From: Peribacillus sp. FSL H8-0477 | GTDB taxonomy: Bacteria; Bacillota; Bacilli; Bacillales; DSM-1321 | Reading direction: 5' to 3' | Length of the DNA stretch: 64,000 nt | Assembly: GCF_038002765.1 (NCBI RefSeq) | Contig: NZ_JBBODE010000002.1 | Coordinates: forward strand, 744,001-808,000 | Part shown: positions 16,676 to 24,573 of the stretch, one piece after another | How the letters are laid out: the number at the start of each line of letters is the position of its first letter | Numbering within the stretch: position 1 is the first letter of the stretch | The notes under the pieces: model-generated | The model's input: the letters and a program-made list of their open reading frames with translations, nothing else | Database searches by the model: none | Told to the model about the DNA's origin: nothing | Made by a program: the position numbers and the translations under genes

Positions 16676-17251
16676 ATGACAAGAGAAAGGAAGTTCTCGA
16701 CTCCAGAGATATTTAAAGCTACAAATTCCCTTTTACTACGTTACGGTTATGAAGGCTTTACATTTAGTCTCTTAGCAGAGTCATTAGACGTATCGAGGGC
16801 AGCCATTTATAAATATTATCCCAATAAAGAAGAACTTATTATTGACTATATGGTCTATGAAATGACAAAGATGCTGATTGATCTTCAAAAGATTGACCAG
16901 TCCGCAACCTTCACAGCTCAATTAAATGAGCTTATTACACTTATTTTTACGTACAAGGATATTCATCAAATACTAGGGATGGTTCATCAATTCAAAGAAA
17001 GCAGTTCAGCTGTGATTATGGAGAAAAAGAAACAGCTGGAAAAACTTCATTTGGACATGTATCAATACCTAGAAGGTCTTATGGTGCAAGGGAAAAAAGA
17101 AAAGGTTCTGCGGGACACTCTTTCAAATGATGTGATACTAGGCTGTATTTTTCAAAGCATCGCCATCCCCAATCACAGGGGGATACCTGAAAATGAATGG
17201 ATTTCATCAATAAAAGACGTGGTCTGCTATGGAATCTTTGAAATTAAATGA
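16676..17251 (+). CDS. TetR-family transcriptional repressor
   Basis: 191-residue regulator. An N-terminal TetR helix-turn-helix (FTFSLLAESLDVSRAAIYKYYPNKEELI, about 27-54, given here as landmarks FTFSLLAES and AAIYKYYPNKEEL) is followed by an all-helical ligand domain. GGAAGAGGTGG precedes ATG 16676. It lies directly upstream of a HrtAB/MacB-like exporter operon, with three copies of a GTTACACNNGTGTAAC palindrome between. The arrangement matches the TetR-type heme sensor HrtR with hrtBA in lactic acid bacteria; heme as ligand is inference only. Local repression of the exporter is the simplest model. Confidence 0.88.
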   Translation: MTRERKFSTPEIFKATNSLLLRYGYEGFTFSLLAESLDVSRAAIYKYYPNKEELIIDYMVYEMTKMLIDLQKIDQSATFTAQLNELITLIFTYKDIHQILGMVHQFKESSSAVIMEKKKQLEKLHLDMYQYLEGLMVQGKKEKVLRDTLSNDVILGCIFQSIAIPNHRGIPENEWISSIKDVVCYGIFEIK

Positions 17252-17252
17252 G

Positions 17253-17268
17253 TGACACTTGTGTAACT
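17253..17268. promoter_or_regulatory. operator copy 1 for the TetR regulator
   Basis: GTGACACTTGTGTAAC, a 16-bp imperfect palindrome with the ACAC-TT-GTGT core. It is one of three related copies in 95 bp. Confidence 0.6.
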
Positions 17269-17280
17269 TAGATGTATAAT
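17253..17280 (+). promoter_or_regulatory. promoter overlapping a palindromic operator
   Basis: GTGACA (17253-17258), a 16-nt spacer and TATAAT (17275-17280). Operator copy 1 covers the -35 and spacer, copy 2 begins just past the -10. Confidence 0.5.
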
Positions 17281-17282
17281 AA

Positions 17283-17298
17283 AGTTACACGAGTGTTA
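17283..17298. promoter_or_regulatory. operator copy 2 for the TetR regulator
   Basis: AGTTACACGAGTGTTA: palindromic core ACAC-GA-GTGT, in inverted orientation relative to the flanking AAGTT of copies 1 and 3. It lies directly downstream of the TATAAT. Confidence 0.6.
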
Positions 17299-17329
17299 TT
17301 TAAGTTTGAACTATTTTTTTTGCCTAAAG

Positions 17330-17345
17330 ATACACTTGTGTAACT
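17330..17345. promoter_or_regulatory. operator copy 3 for the TetR regulator
   Basis: GATACACTTGTGTAAC, sharing ACACTTGTGTAACTT exactly with copy 1, 67 bp before the permease start. Confidence 0.6.
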
Positions 17346-17411
17346 TTGGCTTGTCATCATAGAGTTTAGCTGTGTTGCTAAGTACTAAATACGAAATGAG
17401 GGTGTCTTTTT

Positions 17412-18533
17412 ATGTTTTTAGCTTTGAAGGAGTTAAAGCACGGAAAACTTCGGTTTGCAATGATTGGTTTTATCATTGTATTAGTGGCTTGGCTTGTATT
17501 TATTCTTTCCGGTTTAGGAAACGGTCTATCAACACTGAGTGCAGCGACCATTAAGAATATGGATGCTGATTATGTCGTTTTCGAAGAAGGGTCTAGTTCT
17601 TCATTCAGTAAGTCCATGCTATCAGAGTCAATCAGTTCGGATTTAAAAGATCAAGCGAATGTTGAAGAGGTAGCTCCATTTGGTTCTGCTATGGGAGCCA
17701 TCTTAAAAGAAGGCAGCGATGAAGGGCAAGATAAAACAGATGTTGCCATTCTGGGAATCTCTCCGGGATCTTTCCTAGAGCCGAAACTTATCGAAGGAAA
17801 ACCTTTAGATGAAGAAAACCAGTTGGGTGTTCTGGCTAATGATACCTTAAAAGAGGATGGATATACGATTGGTGATACGCTCACTTTAGATGGGTCTACC
17901 GAGACATTCCAAATAATCGGATTTGTAGAAAACGAAACGTATAATCATTTACCCGTATTATTTACGACCTTGGATCACTGGCGTTTATATAGCTTTGCTG
18001 CCCCAGGTGCCAATAATGGAATAGAAGATGTAGTGAATGCTTTTGTTCTGCAAGGACCAGATATTGAAGCTGCGGAATTAGACAAAAACCTTGGTGGTAT
18101 TGAAACAGCGACAAAAGGTCAAGCAGTTAATGGGATGCCTGGATATCAAGAAGAGACAGGAACAATCTATATGATGCTTGCCTTCTTAATTGTCATTTCA
18201 GCCTTTATCATTGCCGTATTCTTCTATGTCTTAACGATACAAAAAACAAATCAATTTGGTGTAATGAAAGCAATTGGAGCAAGCAATGGCTTTATTGCAA
18301 AAGCCATCGTAGCGCAAGTGTTTATCTTATCGTTAGTTAGTGTGTTAATCGGTATTGCATTAACGTATGCAACAGCCGCCATCATGCCAGAAGGAATGCC
18401 GTTTGATTTAGACGTAACCCTTGTGATTATTTTTGGGGCAGCATTACTCGTCATTAGTGTTCTGAGCTCACTATTTTCAGTCCGTAAAATTACAAAAATC
18501 GATCCGCTGACCGCACTTGGGAGGGTAGAATAA
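17412..18533 (+). CDS. FtsX/MacB-type ABC exporter permease (HrtB-like)
   Basis: 373-residue permease. One N-terminal helix (MIGFIIVLVAWLVFILSG) is followed by a ~200-residue extracellular domain and three C-terminal helices, the FtsX/MacB topology. LKELKHGKLRFAMIG and FILSGLGNGL resemble HrtB heme exporters. It pairs with the ATPase encoded next (1-bp stop/start overlap TAATG at 18531-18535). ABC transporters of this type act by mechanotransmission on membrane or extracytoplasmic substrates. The operator cluster upstream indicates control by the adjacent TetR protein. Confidence 0.85.
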   Translation: MFLALKELKHGKLRFAMIGFIIVLVAWLVFILSGLGNGLSTLSAATIKNMDADYVVFEEGSSSSFSKSMLSESISSDLKDQANVEEVAPFGSAMGAILKEGSDEGQDKTDVAILGISPGSFLEPKLIEGKPLDEENQLGVLANDTLKEDGYTIGDTLTLDGSTETFQIIGFVENETYNHLPVLFTTLDHWRLYSFAAPGANNGIEDVVNAFVLQGPDIEAAELDKNLGGIETATKGQAVNGMPGYQEETGTIYMMLAFLIVISAFIIAVFFYVLTIQKTNQFGVMKAIGASNGFIAKAIVAQVFILSLVSVLIGIALTYATAAIMPEGMPFDLDVTLVIIFGAALLVISVLSSLFSVRKITKIDPLTALGRVE

Positions 18534-19234
18534 TGACTGGACTACTATTGAAAAACGTATCAAAAGTATATAAAGAAGGTAATGACGAAGTAAAAGCAAT
18601 GGATAACGTCTCGTTAACCATTGAACAAGGGGAATTTGTTGCTATCATTGGACCCTCTGGATCTGGTAAAAGCACCTTATTATCCATTGCGGGTGCACTT
18701 TTACACGCATCTGCAGGAGAAGTGATCATCAATGGAACAGATATTGCCAGCTTGTCAGAAAAACAACTAGCAAACGTTCGTTTAAAAGAAATTGGTTTTA
18801 TCTTACAAACATCAAACCTAATTCCGTACTTAACGATTCTTGATCAGCTGCTCGTCGTAAAAAGAATGTCAGGCTCTGTCAGTACTGCAGACAAAGCATT
18901 TGCTAAAGAATTATTAACGGAATTAGGATTAGGTGCTAAATTAAACAATTTCCCGAATGAATTATCCGGCGGGGAACGTCAGCGTGCCGCAATTGCGCGT
19001 GCCTTCATGAATAACTCTAGTATCATTCTAGCTGATGAACCAACGGCGAGCCTTGATTCAAATCGTGCACATGAAGTCGTACAGCTGATTTCAAAAGAAG
19101 TCAAAGCAAGAAATAAAGCCGCAATCATGGTTACACATGATGAACGGATGCTAGGTTATTGTGATCGTATTTACCGTATGGAAGATGGTCTATTGACACT
19201 AGTCGAAAACCACCAACCCAGCGTAACTAAATAA
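18533..19234 (+). CDS. ABC exporter ATPase (MacB/HrtA type)
   Basis: 233-residue ATPase with Walker A GPSGSGKST, Q-loop LQTSN, signature LSGGERQRAA, Walker B IILADEPTASLD and H-loop VTHDERM. This is the LolD/MacB/HrtA subgroup that partners FtsX-type permeases. Start ATG at 18533 overlaps the permease stop, indicating translational coupling. The final ~10 residues are a short variable tail. Ends before a terminator shared with convergent metC. Confidence 0.9.
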   Translation: MTGLLLKNVSKVYKEGNDEVKAMDNVSLTIEQGEFVAIIGPSGSGKSTLLSIAGALLHASAGEVIINGTDIASLSEKQLANVRLKEIGFILQTSNLIPYLTILDQLLVVKRMSGSVSTADKAFAKELLTELGLGAKLNNFPNELSGGERQRAAIARAFMNNSSIILADEPTASLDSNRAHEVVQLISKEVKARNKAAIMVTHDERMLGYCDRIYRMEDGLLTLVENHQPSVTK

Positions 19235-19244
19235 TGATAAGAAC

Positions 19245-19280
19245 AAAACGAACACTATCCACTGGATAGTGTTCGTTTTT
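19245..19280. terminator. bidirectional intrinsic terminator
   Basis: AAAACGAACACTATCC pairs with GGATAGTGTTCGTTTTT across a 3-nt loop. It serves the ABC operon (+) and metC (-). Confidence 0.9.
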
Positions 19281-19292
19281 GTATCAACTGTT

Positions 19293-20474
19293 CTATAATG
19301 CACCAGCACTAAGTTGTACTTTACATGCTTCAAGTGCTTCCGAAAAATCTTTAATTAAATCATCTGCACTTTCAAGCCCAACGGATAGACGGAGCAGAGA
19401 ATCGGTTATTCCACGCTTTTCCCTCTCATCTTTTGGAATAGCAGCGTGAGACATTTTTGCGGGATAGGACAGAATCGATTCTACTGCACCTAAGCTAACA
19501 GCAAATACAGGGAGCTTTACAGATTCCACAAAGGACCCGAGCAATTCTTCATCCACAAGTTCGAAAGAAAGGACAGCGCCGGCTCCTGAAGCTTGAACTT
19601 GCTGCAATCGATAATCTGGATGATTAACGAGACCTGGATAATGGACGGTTTTAACAAGATGGTGTGCTTCTAACCATTCCGCAAGTCGTTGAGCAGATTT
19701 TTGAGAATGTTGAATCCTGACATGTAAAGTTTTAATCCCCCGCATAACCAACCATGCATCTTGAACACCTAGGATTGCACCAAAAGAGTTTTGCAAAAAT
19801 CCAAGCTGCTCCGCAAGTTTTGCATCTTTGACGACAGCGAGACCGGCAACTGCATCACTGTGGCCGGATAAGAACTTTGTGGCACTATGGAGGACGATAT
19901 CTGCTCCCAGGGTTAACGGTTTTTGAAGGGCAGGCGTTAAGAATGTATTATCCACGTAGGTTAACGCTCCAACTTGCTTCGCAAGTGTGCTGAGGGCTTT
20001 TATATCGGTCACTTTAAGCAGTGGATTAGATGGTGTTTCAATATATATTGCTTTTGTATTAGATTGTATCGCTGCTTCCACCGCGGAGATATTCGTCATG
20101 TCTACAAAGGTATGTTCGATATTAAAACGGGTTAAGACGCTCGTTACCATTCGATACGTTCCCCCATAAACATCCTCAGAAACAATAACGTGGTCACCGG
20201 CAGACAGCAGAAGAAAAGCTGTGGAAATGGCAGCCATGCCAGAGGCGAAGGCAAATCCATTTGTTCCTTCTTCAAGGTCAGCGATAATATCTTCTAATGC
20301 TTCACGGGTAGGATTCCCACTGCGACTATAGTCGTACTTGCCAAACTGATCAATCGCAAACTGATGAAAGGTAGAAGAAAGATGAATCGGTACATTAACA
20401 GCTCCTGTTTCAGGATCAATTTTATGCTGATTGTGAAGTAATTGTGTTTCAAAACTAAAAGATTGTTTTGTCAT
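19293..20474 (-). CDS. metC: cystathionine beta-lyase MetC
   Basis: PLP-dependent trans-sulfuration enzyme of 393 residues that cleaves cystathionine to homocysteine, pyruvate and ammonia in methionine synthesis. YDYSRSGNPTREALE, FASGMAAI, the PLP lysine in LHSATKFLSGHSD, and the C-terminal KRGITDSLLRLSVGLE match MetC (YjcJ) closely. AGGAGGTTCGACC precedes the ATG. The gene that often precedes it, metI, is absent. Its SAM riboswitch lies at 22089-22200, separated by an inserted IS3-family element, so normal methionine control is probably disrupted. Confidence 0.93.
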   Translation of the reverse strand: MTKQSFSFETQLLHNQHKIDPETGAVNVPIHLSSTFHQFAIDQFGKYDYSRSGNPTREALEDIIADLEEGTNGFAFASGMAAISTAFLLLSAGDHVIVSEDVYGGTYRMVTSVLTRFNIEHTFVDMTNISAVEAAIQSNTKAIYIETPSNPLLKVTDIKALSTLAKQVGALTYVDNTFLTPALQKPLTLGADIVLHSATKFLSGHSDAVAGLAVVKDAKLAEQLGFLQNSFGAILGVQDAWLVMRGIKTLHVRIQHSQKSAQRLAEWLEAHHLVKTVHYPGLVNHPDYRLQQVQASGAGAVLSFELVDEELLGSFVESVKLPVFAVSLGAVESILSYPAKMSHAAIPKDEREKRGITDSLLRLSVGLESADDLIKDFSEALEACKVQLSAGAL

Positions 20475-20567
20475 GGTCGAACCTCCTTTTTATATTGGGG
20501 GGAATTCTGTTTAGGCCGCTGTACGACGCCCAGATAAAAAGTATGATCGACTCAAAAAGAGGCAAAC

Positions 20568-20581
20568 AAAAAAAGTCCTCT
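20568..20581 (-). promoter_or_regulatory. orphaned 3' arm and T-run of the S-box terminator
   Basis: In the RNA sense this reads AGAGGACTTTTTTT. It pairs with AAGTCTTCT encoded at 22064-22072 on the far side of the IS, so this is the distal half of the split terminator. Confidence 0.6.
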
Positions 20582-20588
20582 AATGATG

Positions 20589-20608
20589 TGACCCCTAAAA
20601 GTTAGAGT
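20589..20608. repeat. IS terminal inverted repeat, metC-proximal end
   Basis: TGACCCCTAAAAGTTAGAGT, which matches the other end at 17 of 20 positions. Confidence 0.8.
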
Positions 20609-20614
20609 TTTATA

Positions 20615-21391
20615 TTACGCAGCCAATTGGTTGGTTTGAAGACGGTATTGTACCGGACTCATTCCAGCCAATTTCTGTTTAATGCGTTGGTTATTATAAT
20701 AATAAATGTAGGACTCGATAGTCCGTTTCAGTTCCTCGTACGTGCGAAGTGGTTCACCATAATACATTTCTTGCTTTAATAATCCGAAGAAGTTCTCCAT
20801 AGGCGAGTTATCTAAGCAGTTTCCCTTTCGGGACATGCTTTGGAACACGTTATGTTTTTTCAATGTATGGACCCATTTTCTATGCTGATAATGCCAGCCT
20901 TGATCTGAATGGATGGTCGTTCGGTATCTTGCCTCTTTTACTACTCGAAGAGTTTCCTTCAAAGGCTCTAGTACAAAGTCCAGTGTCGGATGCATACTCA
21001 TCCCATATGAAAGAATTTCACCATTATACATATCCAAAATCGGACTGAGGTAGAGTTTACCTCCATCCGCACACTTGAATTCTGTGATGTCGGTGGTGAG
21101 TTTTTGATAGGGAATAGGGGTCTTAAACCGGCGATGGATTCTGTTCTTCGCTACCGTGCCAATTGTTCCTTTGTACGAACTAAATCGACGTGATTTACGG
21201 GTGAACTTATCCCCTTTCAATCCAAGCTTTCTCATGATGCGTAGTACTTTCTTATGATTCACTAGGAGTCCCTGGTTCTTTAACGCTAAACGAATCCTGC
21301 GATACCCATAGTTGCCATTATGCTCTTCAAAAATAGCTTGAATGATTTCTTCTACTTCTTGATGAGGGTTTTCTTGCTTCATTTTTTTCAC
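20615..21391 (-). CDS. IS3-family transposase OrfB (DDE integrase catalytic domain)
   Basis: Catalytic half of the transposase, 258 residues counted from the GTG at 21391. The rve-type domain has the DDE residues in LTTDITEF, TIHSDQGWHY and SPMENFFGLLKQE. The open frame extends upstream without a stop through ALSYELKEEFRLKDVLQF, the usual IS150 OrfB beginning, so it is probably made as an OrfAB fusion by -1 frameshifting. A candidate slippery site GAAAAGC lies near 21488-21494 in the overlap, where AAG in the orfA frame can re-pair as AAA. Confidence 0.88.
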   Translation of the reverse strand: MKKMKQENPHQEVEEIIQAIFEEHNGNYGYRRIRLALKNQGLLVNHKKVLRIMRKLGLKGDKFTRKSRRFSSYKGTIGTVAKNRIHRRFKTPIPYQKLTTDITEFKCADGGKLYLSPILDMYNGEILSYGMSMHPTLDFVLEPLKETLRVVKEARYRTTIHSDQGWHYQHRKWVHTLKKHNVFQSMSRKGNCLDNSPMENFFGLLKQEMYYGEPLRTYEELKRTIESYIYYYNNQRIKQKLAGMSPVQYRLQTNQLAA

Positions 21392-21441
21392 ATGGTAATG
21401 ATAAGAAGATTCGGGAATACCTATGAACTGAAGTACATCCT

Positions 21442-22005
21442 TCAGTCGGAATTCTTCTTTGAGTTCGTATGATAGCGCTGCTTGTGCTTTTCGAGATAAC
21501 CGTCCGGATCCATCTGAAAAGCGCGCAACTTTTTTAGGTACTCGTTCTCCAAACGCAGAAGTTCATTTTCCCTTTTGAGTTTCTGTTCAACGGTCATCTC
21601 TTTTACAGGCTGTTTTCTTCTTTGATTGTTCTTCGCTTTGTCTGACATGGCTGGCCGTCCTTTCGGTTTAAGTAGGCCTTCCACACCACTCTCAAGGAGT
21701 TTTCCTTTCCACGAAGCAATCAAAGGTGGATTGGTCAACCCGAAGTGAAGAGCCGTTTCAGTGTAAGAAGCGCCTGTCCTTTTCATAAAGCTTAGTACAT
21801 CAAGCTTGAATTGAACAGAGTAAAATTCATTGGTTTTCTTTCTAGAAAGTCCAACTGCGCCTTGGTTCTTGTATATATTTACCCAATTTCTTAATTGCGT
21901 AGGTGATTTTATCTCGTATTTACGAACAAGTAGTTTGAAGCCAAGTGGACCATTCAGATACTCTCTCACAATCATCAACTTAAACTCATCGCTATATTTA
22001 GCCAT
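21442..22005 (-). CDS. IS3-family transposase OrfA (helix-turn-helix)
   Basis: DNA-binding half of the transposase, 187 residues from ATG 22005 (MAKYSDEFKLMIVREYLNG). Two HTH repeats are visible (GFKLLVRKYEI and SYTETALHFGLTNPPLIASW), then a basic linker and a leucine-zipper-like stretch (KLKRENELLRLENEYLKKL) used for multimer formation. An in-frame codon at 22020 lies inside the hairpin at the IS end and is less likely. Its 3' end overlaps the orfB frame. Confidence 0.88.
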   Translation of the reverse strand: MAKYSDEFKLMIVREYLNGPLGFKLLVRKYEIKSPTQLRNWVNIYKNQGAVGLSRKKTNEFYSVQFKLDVLSFMKRTGASYTETALHFGLTNPPLIASWKGKLLESGVEGLLKPKGRPAMSDKAKNNQRRKQPVKEMTVEQKLKRENELLRLENEYLKKLRAFQMDPDGYLEKHKQRYHTNSKKNSD

Positions 22006-22014
22006 ACTAAAACA

Positions 22015-22049
22015 CCCCAAAAGTTAGATTATGACTCTAACTTTTGGGG
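22015..22049 (-). promoter_or_regulatory. perfect hairpin at the transposase-proximal IS end
   Basis: A 14-bp perfect inverted repeat (CCCCAAAAGTTAGA and TCTAACTTTTGGGG, 7-nt loop) overlaps the terminal repeat, 10 nt before the orfA start. In RNA entering from outside the IS it would fold and hide the transposase start region or act as a terminator (followed by TGTTTT). This is a known type of protection against impinging transcription in other IS elements; here inference. Confidence 0.5.
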
Positions 22050-22053
22050 TGCA
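22034..22053. repeat. IS terminal inverted repeat, riboswitch-proximal end
   Basis: Minus strand reads TGCACCCCAAAAGTTAGAGT, the partner of 20589-20608. Confidence 0.8.
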
Positions 22054-22057
22054 CTTC

Positions 22058-22095
22058 ATAAGAAGAAGACTTTTATTGTTAAGTCATCTTCTTAT
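22058..22095 (-). promoter_or_regulatory. S-box antiterminator hairpin
   Basis: In the RNA sense ATAAGAAGATGACTT pairs with AAGTCTTCTTCTTAT with a single mismatch and 8-nt loop. The 5' arm overlaps the 3' strand of aptamer helix P1, and the 3' arm is the 5' arm of the (now split) terminator, the classical S-box logic. Confidence 0.65.
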
Positions 22096-22200
22096 CTGCC
22101 AAGCCATACAAGCTTGCTGGAGTTAGCACCTTTTCAATGGGTTGCATTGATGGTTGCTGAGGTGTCATAGGGCCATTCCCTCGACCTCTCTGGATAAGAA
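22089..22200 (-). ncRNA. SAM-I riboswitch (S-box) for metC
   Basis: On the minus strand all S-box blocks occur in order: TTCTTATCCAGAGAGG, GGAGGG-like CGAGGGAATGGCCC, TATGACACC, CAGCAACC, AAGGTGCTAACTCCAGCAAG and closing GATAAGAA. P1 is formed by TTCTTATC and GATAAGAA. It points toward metC, but an IS3-family element now lies between aptamer and gene. Confidence 0.93.
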
Positions 22201-22224
22201 ATTCAGAGTATTCTATTTTTTTGA

Positions 22225-22253
22225 ATCTTACTATATTACAGGGTTCATGTCAA
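22225..22253 (-). promoter_or_regulatory. SigA promoter of the S-box transcript
   Basis: On the minus strand TTGACA (22253-22248), a 17-nt spacer and TAAGAT (22230-22225). It starts the riboswitch RNA about 20 nt before the aptamer. Confidence 0.75.
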
Positions 22254-22385
22254 CGGCTTGATTAGTATATCTGTGTTCATGATTATGTCACTTACTTGTC
22301 AATAAATAGTAAAGAATATGTACTCAGCTTACTCAGTCTATATGGTATTTTGGTAGTAATAGGGTCTAAGGATGGAGGAAATAAG

Positions 22386-22475
22386 ATGGAAGAATTAAGT
22401 GTAACATTGGCAATTGCAAGTGTTATGACACTCGGCTATTTTTTTTGCTACACCATTTTTCACAAAGCTTCATAA
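22386..22475 (+). CDS. 29-residue single-helix membrane peptide
   Basis: ORF MEELSVTLAIASVMTLGYFF plus CYTIFHKAS with a strong GGATGGAGG 7 nt upstream of ATG 22386. It has a short acidic N-terminus, one membrane helix and a short basic C-terminus. It is divergent from the S-box promoter. Function unknown. The RBS and composition make translation likely. Confidence 0.5.
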   Translation: MEELSVTLAIASVMTLGYFFCYTIFHKAS

Positions 22476-23138
22476 ACAGGTAAAAAGGCAGCAGAGGCTG
22501 TCTTTCAGTTTGTTTGTAGACAAAAGGAGATTGGAATTAAAAATTCCGATTTCCTATAGAAATACTTTGGCGTCTACCTCTGAATACATATCCTTCACCA
22601 AGTCATAAATGAAAGTGAAGTCAATGGCCGCCTTCATTTTGCGAATCAAATGGTTAGGTGGCACTAGCCTAAGTTGTAATCCTTCTATTTTTAAACAAAG
22701 TGACTCGAGGATATCTAAAAGGTAAAACAAAGTTGATTGGAACGGAAGGTAGGAGACTCCTGCGGGAAAAGCGTGTCTAGGTGAGACCCCGCAGGCGAAA
22801 GCCGAGGAGGCTCACCGACCGCCCGCGGAAAGCGAGTGCTTAGAGTGGAAATCAATGTTCATGTTATACAAACCATAAAAAATAGACAAACTCGGTTTTC
22901 ACCCGAGTTTGTCTACAGTCTGAAAGGCAGCTGAGGCTGTCTTTTTTTCTTTCTCGCCTATTTTTAGCAGTTATATCCAAAGTTACCCACCGTATTCCTT
23001 GCTTTTAAAAGTTTAAAGTTTGTACAATACTAATGAAGGCGTTTTATATTAATGGGGATTAATTAAAAACAAAGGGAAGATGACTATCTTTAAACAAAAG
23101 AGAGCTTAAGTAAAAGCTTGTAATCAGGAGGAGAAACG
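22476..23138. other. gene-free stretch with intergenic repeats, upstream of fumC
   Basis: No ORF with a credible start is visible. The stretch holds two copies of a terminator-like AAGGCAGCNGAGGCTGTCTTT motif (about 22480-22505 and 22920-22945), the repeat element at 22733-22855, and a perfect TAGACAAACTCGG/CCGAGTTTGTCTA hairpin (about 22886-22917). Fragments such as TTTGTAGACAAAAGG recur, suggesting layered repeat insertions. Confidence 0.6.
22733..22855. repeat. Bacillaceae GC-rich intergenic repeat element
   Basis: About 120 bp bounded by TTGATT and AATCAA, with inner CTCCTGCGGG, GAGACCCCGCAGGCG, GAGGAGGCTC and CCGCCCGCGGAAAGCGAGTG. It is far richer in GC than its surroundings and strongly self-complementary. 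I recognise it as the dispersed repeat found many times in several Bacillus-group genomes; its function is not known. Confidence 0.7.
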
Positions 23139-24521
23139 ATGAAATATAGAATCGAGAAAGATACAATGGGGGAAGTTCAAGTACCGTTCGATAAATATTG
23201 GGGTGCACAAACAGAAAGAAGCCGGAATAACTTTAAAATTGGTAATGAGAAAATGCCGCTTGAACTAATTCGAGCCTTTGCCTATGTGAAGCAGGCTGCA
23301 GCAAAAGTGAATTATGAGTTAGGTGATTTATCAGAATCAAAAATGAAAGCGATTGTACAAATCTGTGGTGAAATTATGGAAGGAACGCTTGATGAACATT
23401 TTCCACTAGTGGTCTGGCAGACAGGCAGCGGAACACAGAGTAATATGAATGTTAATGAAGTGATTGCAAATAAAGGGAACGAATGGTTGAAGGAAAAAGG
23501 TAGTGACGAGACCCTTCATCCAAATGATGATGTTAATAAAGCACAAAGCTCGAATGATACATTCCCAACTGCGATGCATATTGCCGCTTATATGGAAGTT
23601 GCAGATCAATTAATTCCGGCTATTAAAGAGCTTCGGTTGACCTTTGCAGCCAAAGAAGAGGAATTCTGGGATATTGTCAAGATTGGACGTACTCATCTTC
23701 AGGATGCTACTCCATTAACATTGGGTCAAGAAATTTCAGGATGGAAAGCGATGCTTGATAAAGATCTGAGAATGGTTGAAGAAAGCAGCCGTTACCTATT
23801 AGATTTGGCACTGGGTGGAACAGCAGTGGGTACGGGAATTAATACGAAGGCTGAGTTTCCAGCATTGGCAGCAAAACAAATAGCTGCCGATACAGGTCAT
23901 TCATTTGAAACAGCAGATAATAAATTCCATGCATTAACAAGCCATGATGAACTAGTCTATGCACACGGTGCATTAAAAGCACTTGCAGCGGATTTAATGA
24001 AGATTGCAAACGATGTTAGATGGCTGGCAAGCGGACCAAGAAGCGGAATTGGCGAAATTACTATTCCTGCCAATGAGCCTGGAAGTTCCATTATGCCTGG
24101 GAAGGTAAATCCAACTCAAAGTGAAGCGTTAACGATGATTGCTGTTCAAGTTTTTGGGAATGATACAGCTGTATCGGTAGCTGCAAGCCAAGGTAATTTT
24201 GAATTGAATGTTTTTAAACCAGTTATTATCTATAATTTCCTGCAATCTGTGAAGCTATTAAGTGAAGGCATTATTTCCTTCAACGAACATGCAGCTAAAG
24301 GAATTGAAGCAAATGAAGAAAAAATAAAGGAAAATCTTGATCAATCCTTAATGCTGGTGACTGCGTTAAACCCATATATCGGTTATGAAAAAGCAGCTGA
24401 AATTGCAAAACTAGCCTTCAAAGATGCCTCAACCTTGAAAGCTGCAGCCTTGAAGTTAAATTATCTTACTGAAGAGCAATTTGATCAATGGGTCGACCCG
24501 CAGACAATGGTCAATAAATAA
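23139..24521 (+). CDS. fumC: class II fumarate hydratase
   Basis: TCA-cycle fumarase (called citG in B. subtilis), 460 residues, homotetramer interconverting fumarate and malate without an iron-sulfur cluster. [13 protein letters not shown], the catalytic histidine region [16 protein letters not shown] and the superfamily signature [11 protein letters not shown] are present; the last carries the mobile SS loop. AATCAGGAGGAG precedes ATG 23139. Full length, no disruption. A small zinc-ribbon gene follows 52 nt downstream on the same strand and may be cotranscribed. Confidence 0.95.
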   Translation: MKYRIEKDTMGEVQVPFDKYWGAQTERSRNNFKIGNEKMPLELIRAFAYVKQAAAKVNYELGDLSESKMKAIVQICGEIMEGTLDEHFPLVVWQTGSGTQSNMNVNEVIANKGNEWLKEKGSDETLHPNDDVNKAQSSNDTFPTAMHIAAYMEVADQLIPAIKELRLTFAAKEEEFWDIVKIGRTHLQDATPLTLGQEISGWKAMLDKDLRMVEESSRYLLDLALGGTAVGTGINTKAEFPALAAKQIAADTGHSFETADNKFHALTSHDELVYAHGALKALAADLMKIANDVRWLASGPRSGIGEITIPANEPGSSIMPGKVNPTQSEALTMIAVQVFGNDTAVSVAASQGNFELNVFKPVIIYNFLQSVKLLSEGIISFNEHAAKGIEANEEKIKENLDQSLMLVTALNPYIGYEKAAEIAKLAFKDASTLKAAALKLNYLTEEQFDQWVDPQTMVNK

Positions 24522-24573
24522 TAAGCAAAGCCCTTCTGATTTAAGGGGGTCAAGCTTCTAAGGAGCAATTGCA

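Larger units (their letters stand above)
20589..22053 (-). mobile_element. IS3-family (IS150-like) insertion sequence
   Basis: About 1465 bp with orfA and orfB in the -1 frame relation and imperfect 20-bp terminal inverted repeats beginning TG: 20589-20608 and, on the other strand, 22053-22034, matching at 17 of 20 positions. No target duplication is evident (flanks ATG and CTT). Both transposase frames are intact, so the copy may be active. It lies between the metC SAM riboswitch and metC in the same orientation. Confidence 0.85.

Noticed and set aside
20475-20588. A SAM riboswitch directly before metC
   Set aside because: This stretch holds only the ribosome binding site and the orphan terminator arm; the aptamer is on the far side of the IS.
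20585-22057. Target-site duplication at the IS
   Set aside because: Flanking triplets and tetramers differ (ATG and CTT), so no duplication is claimed.
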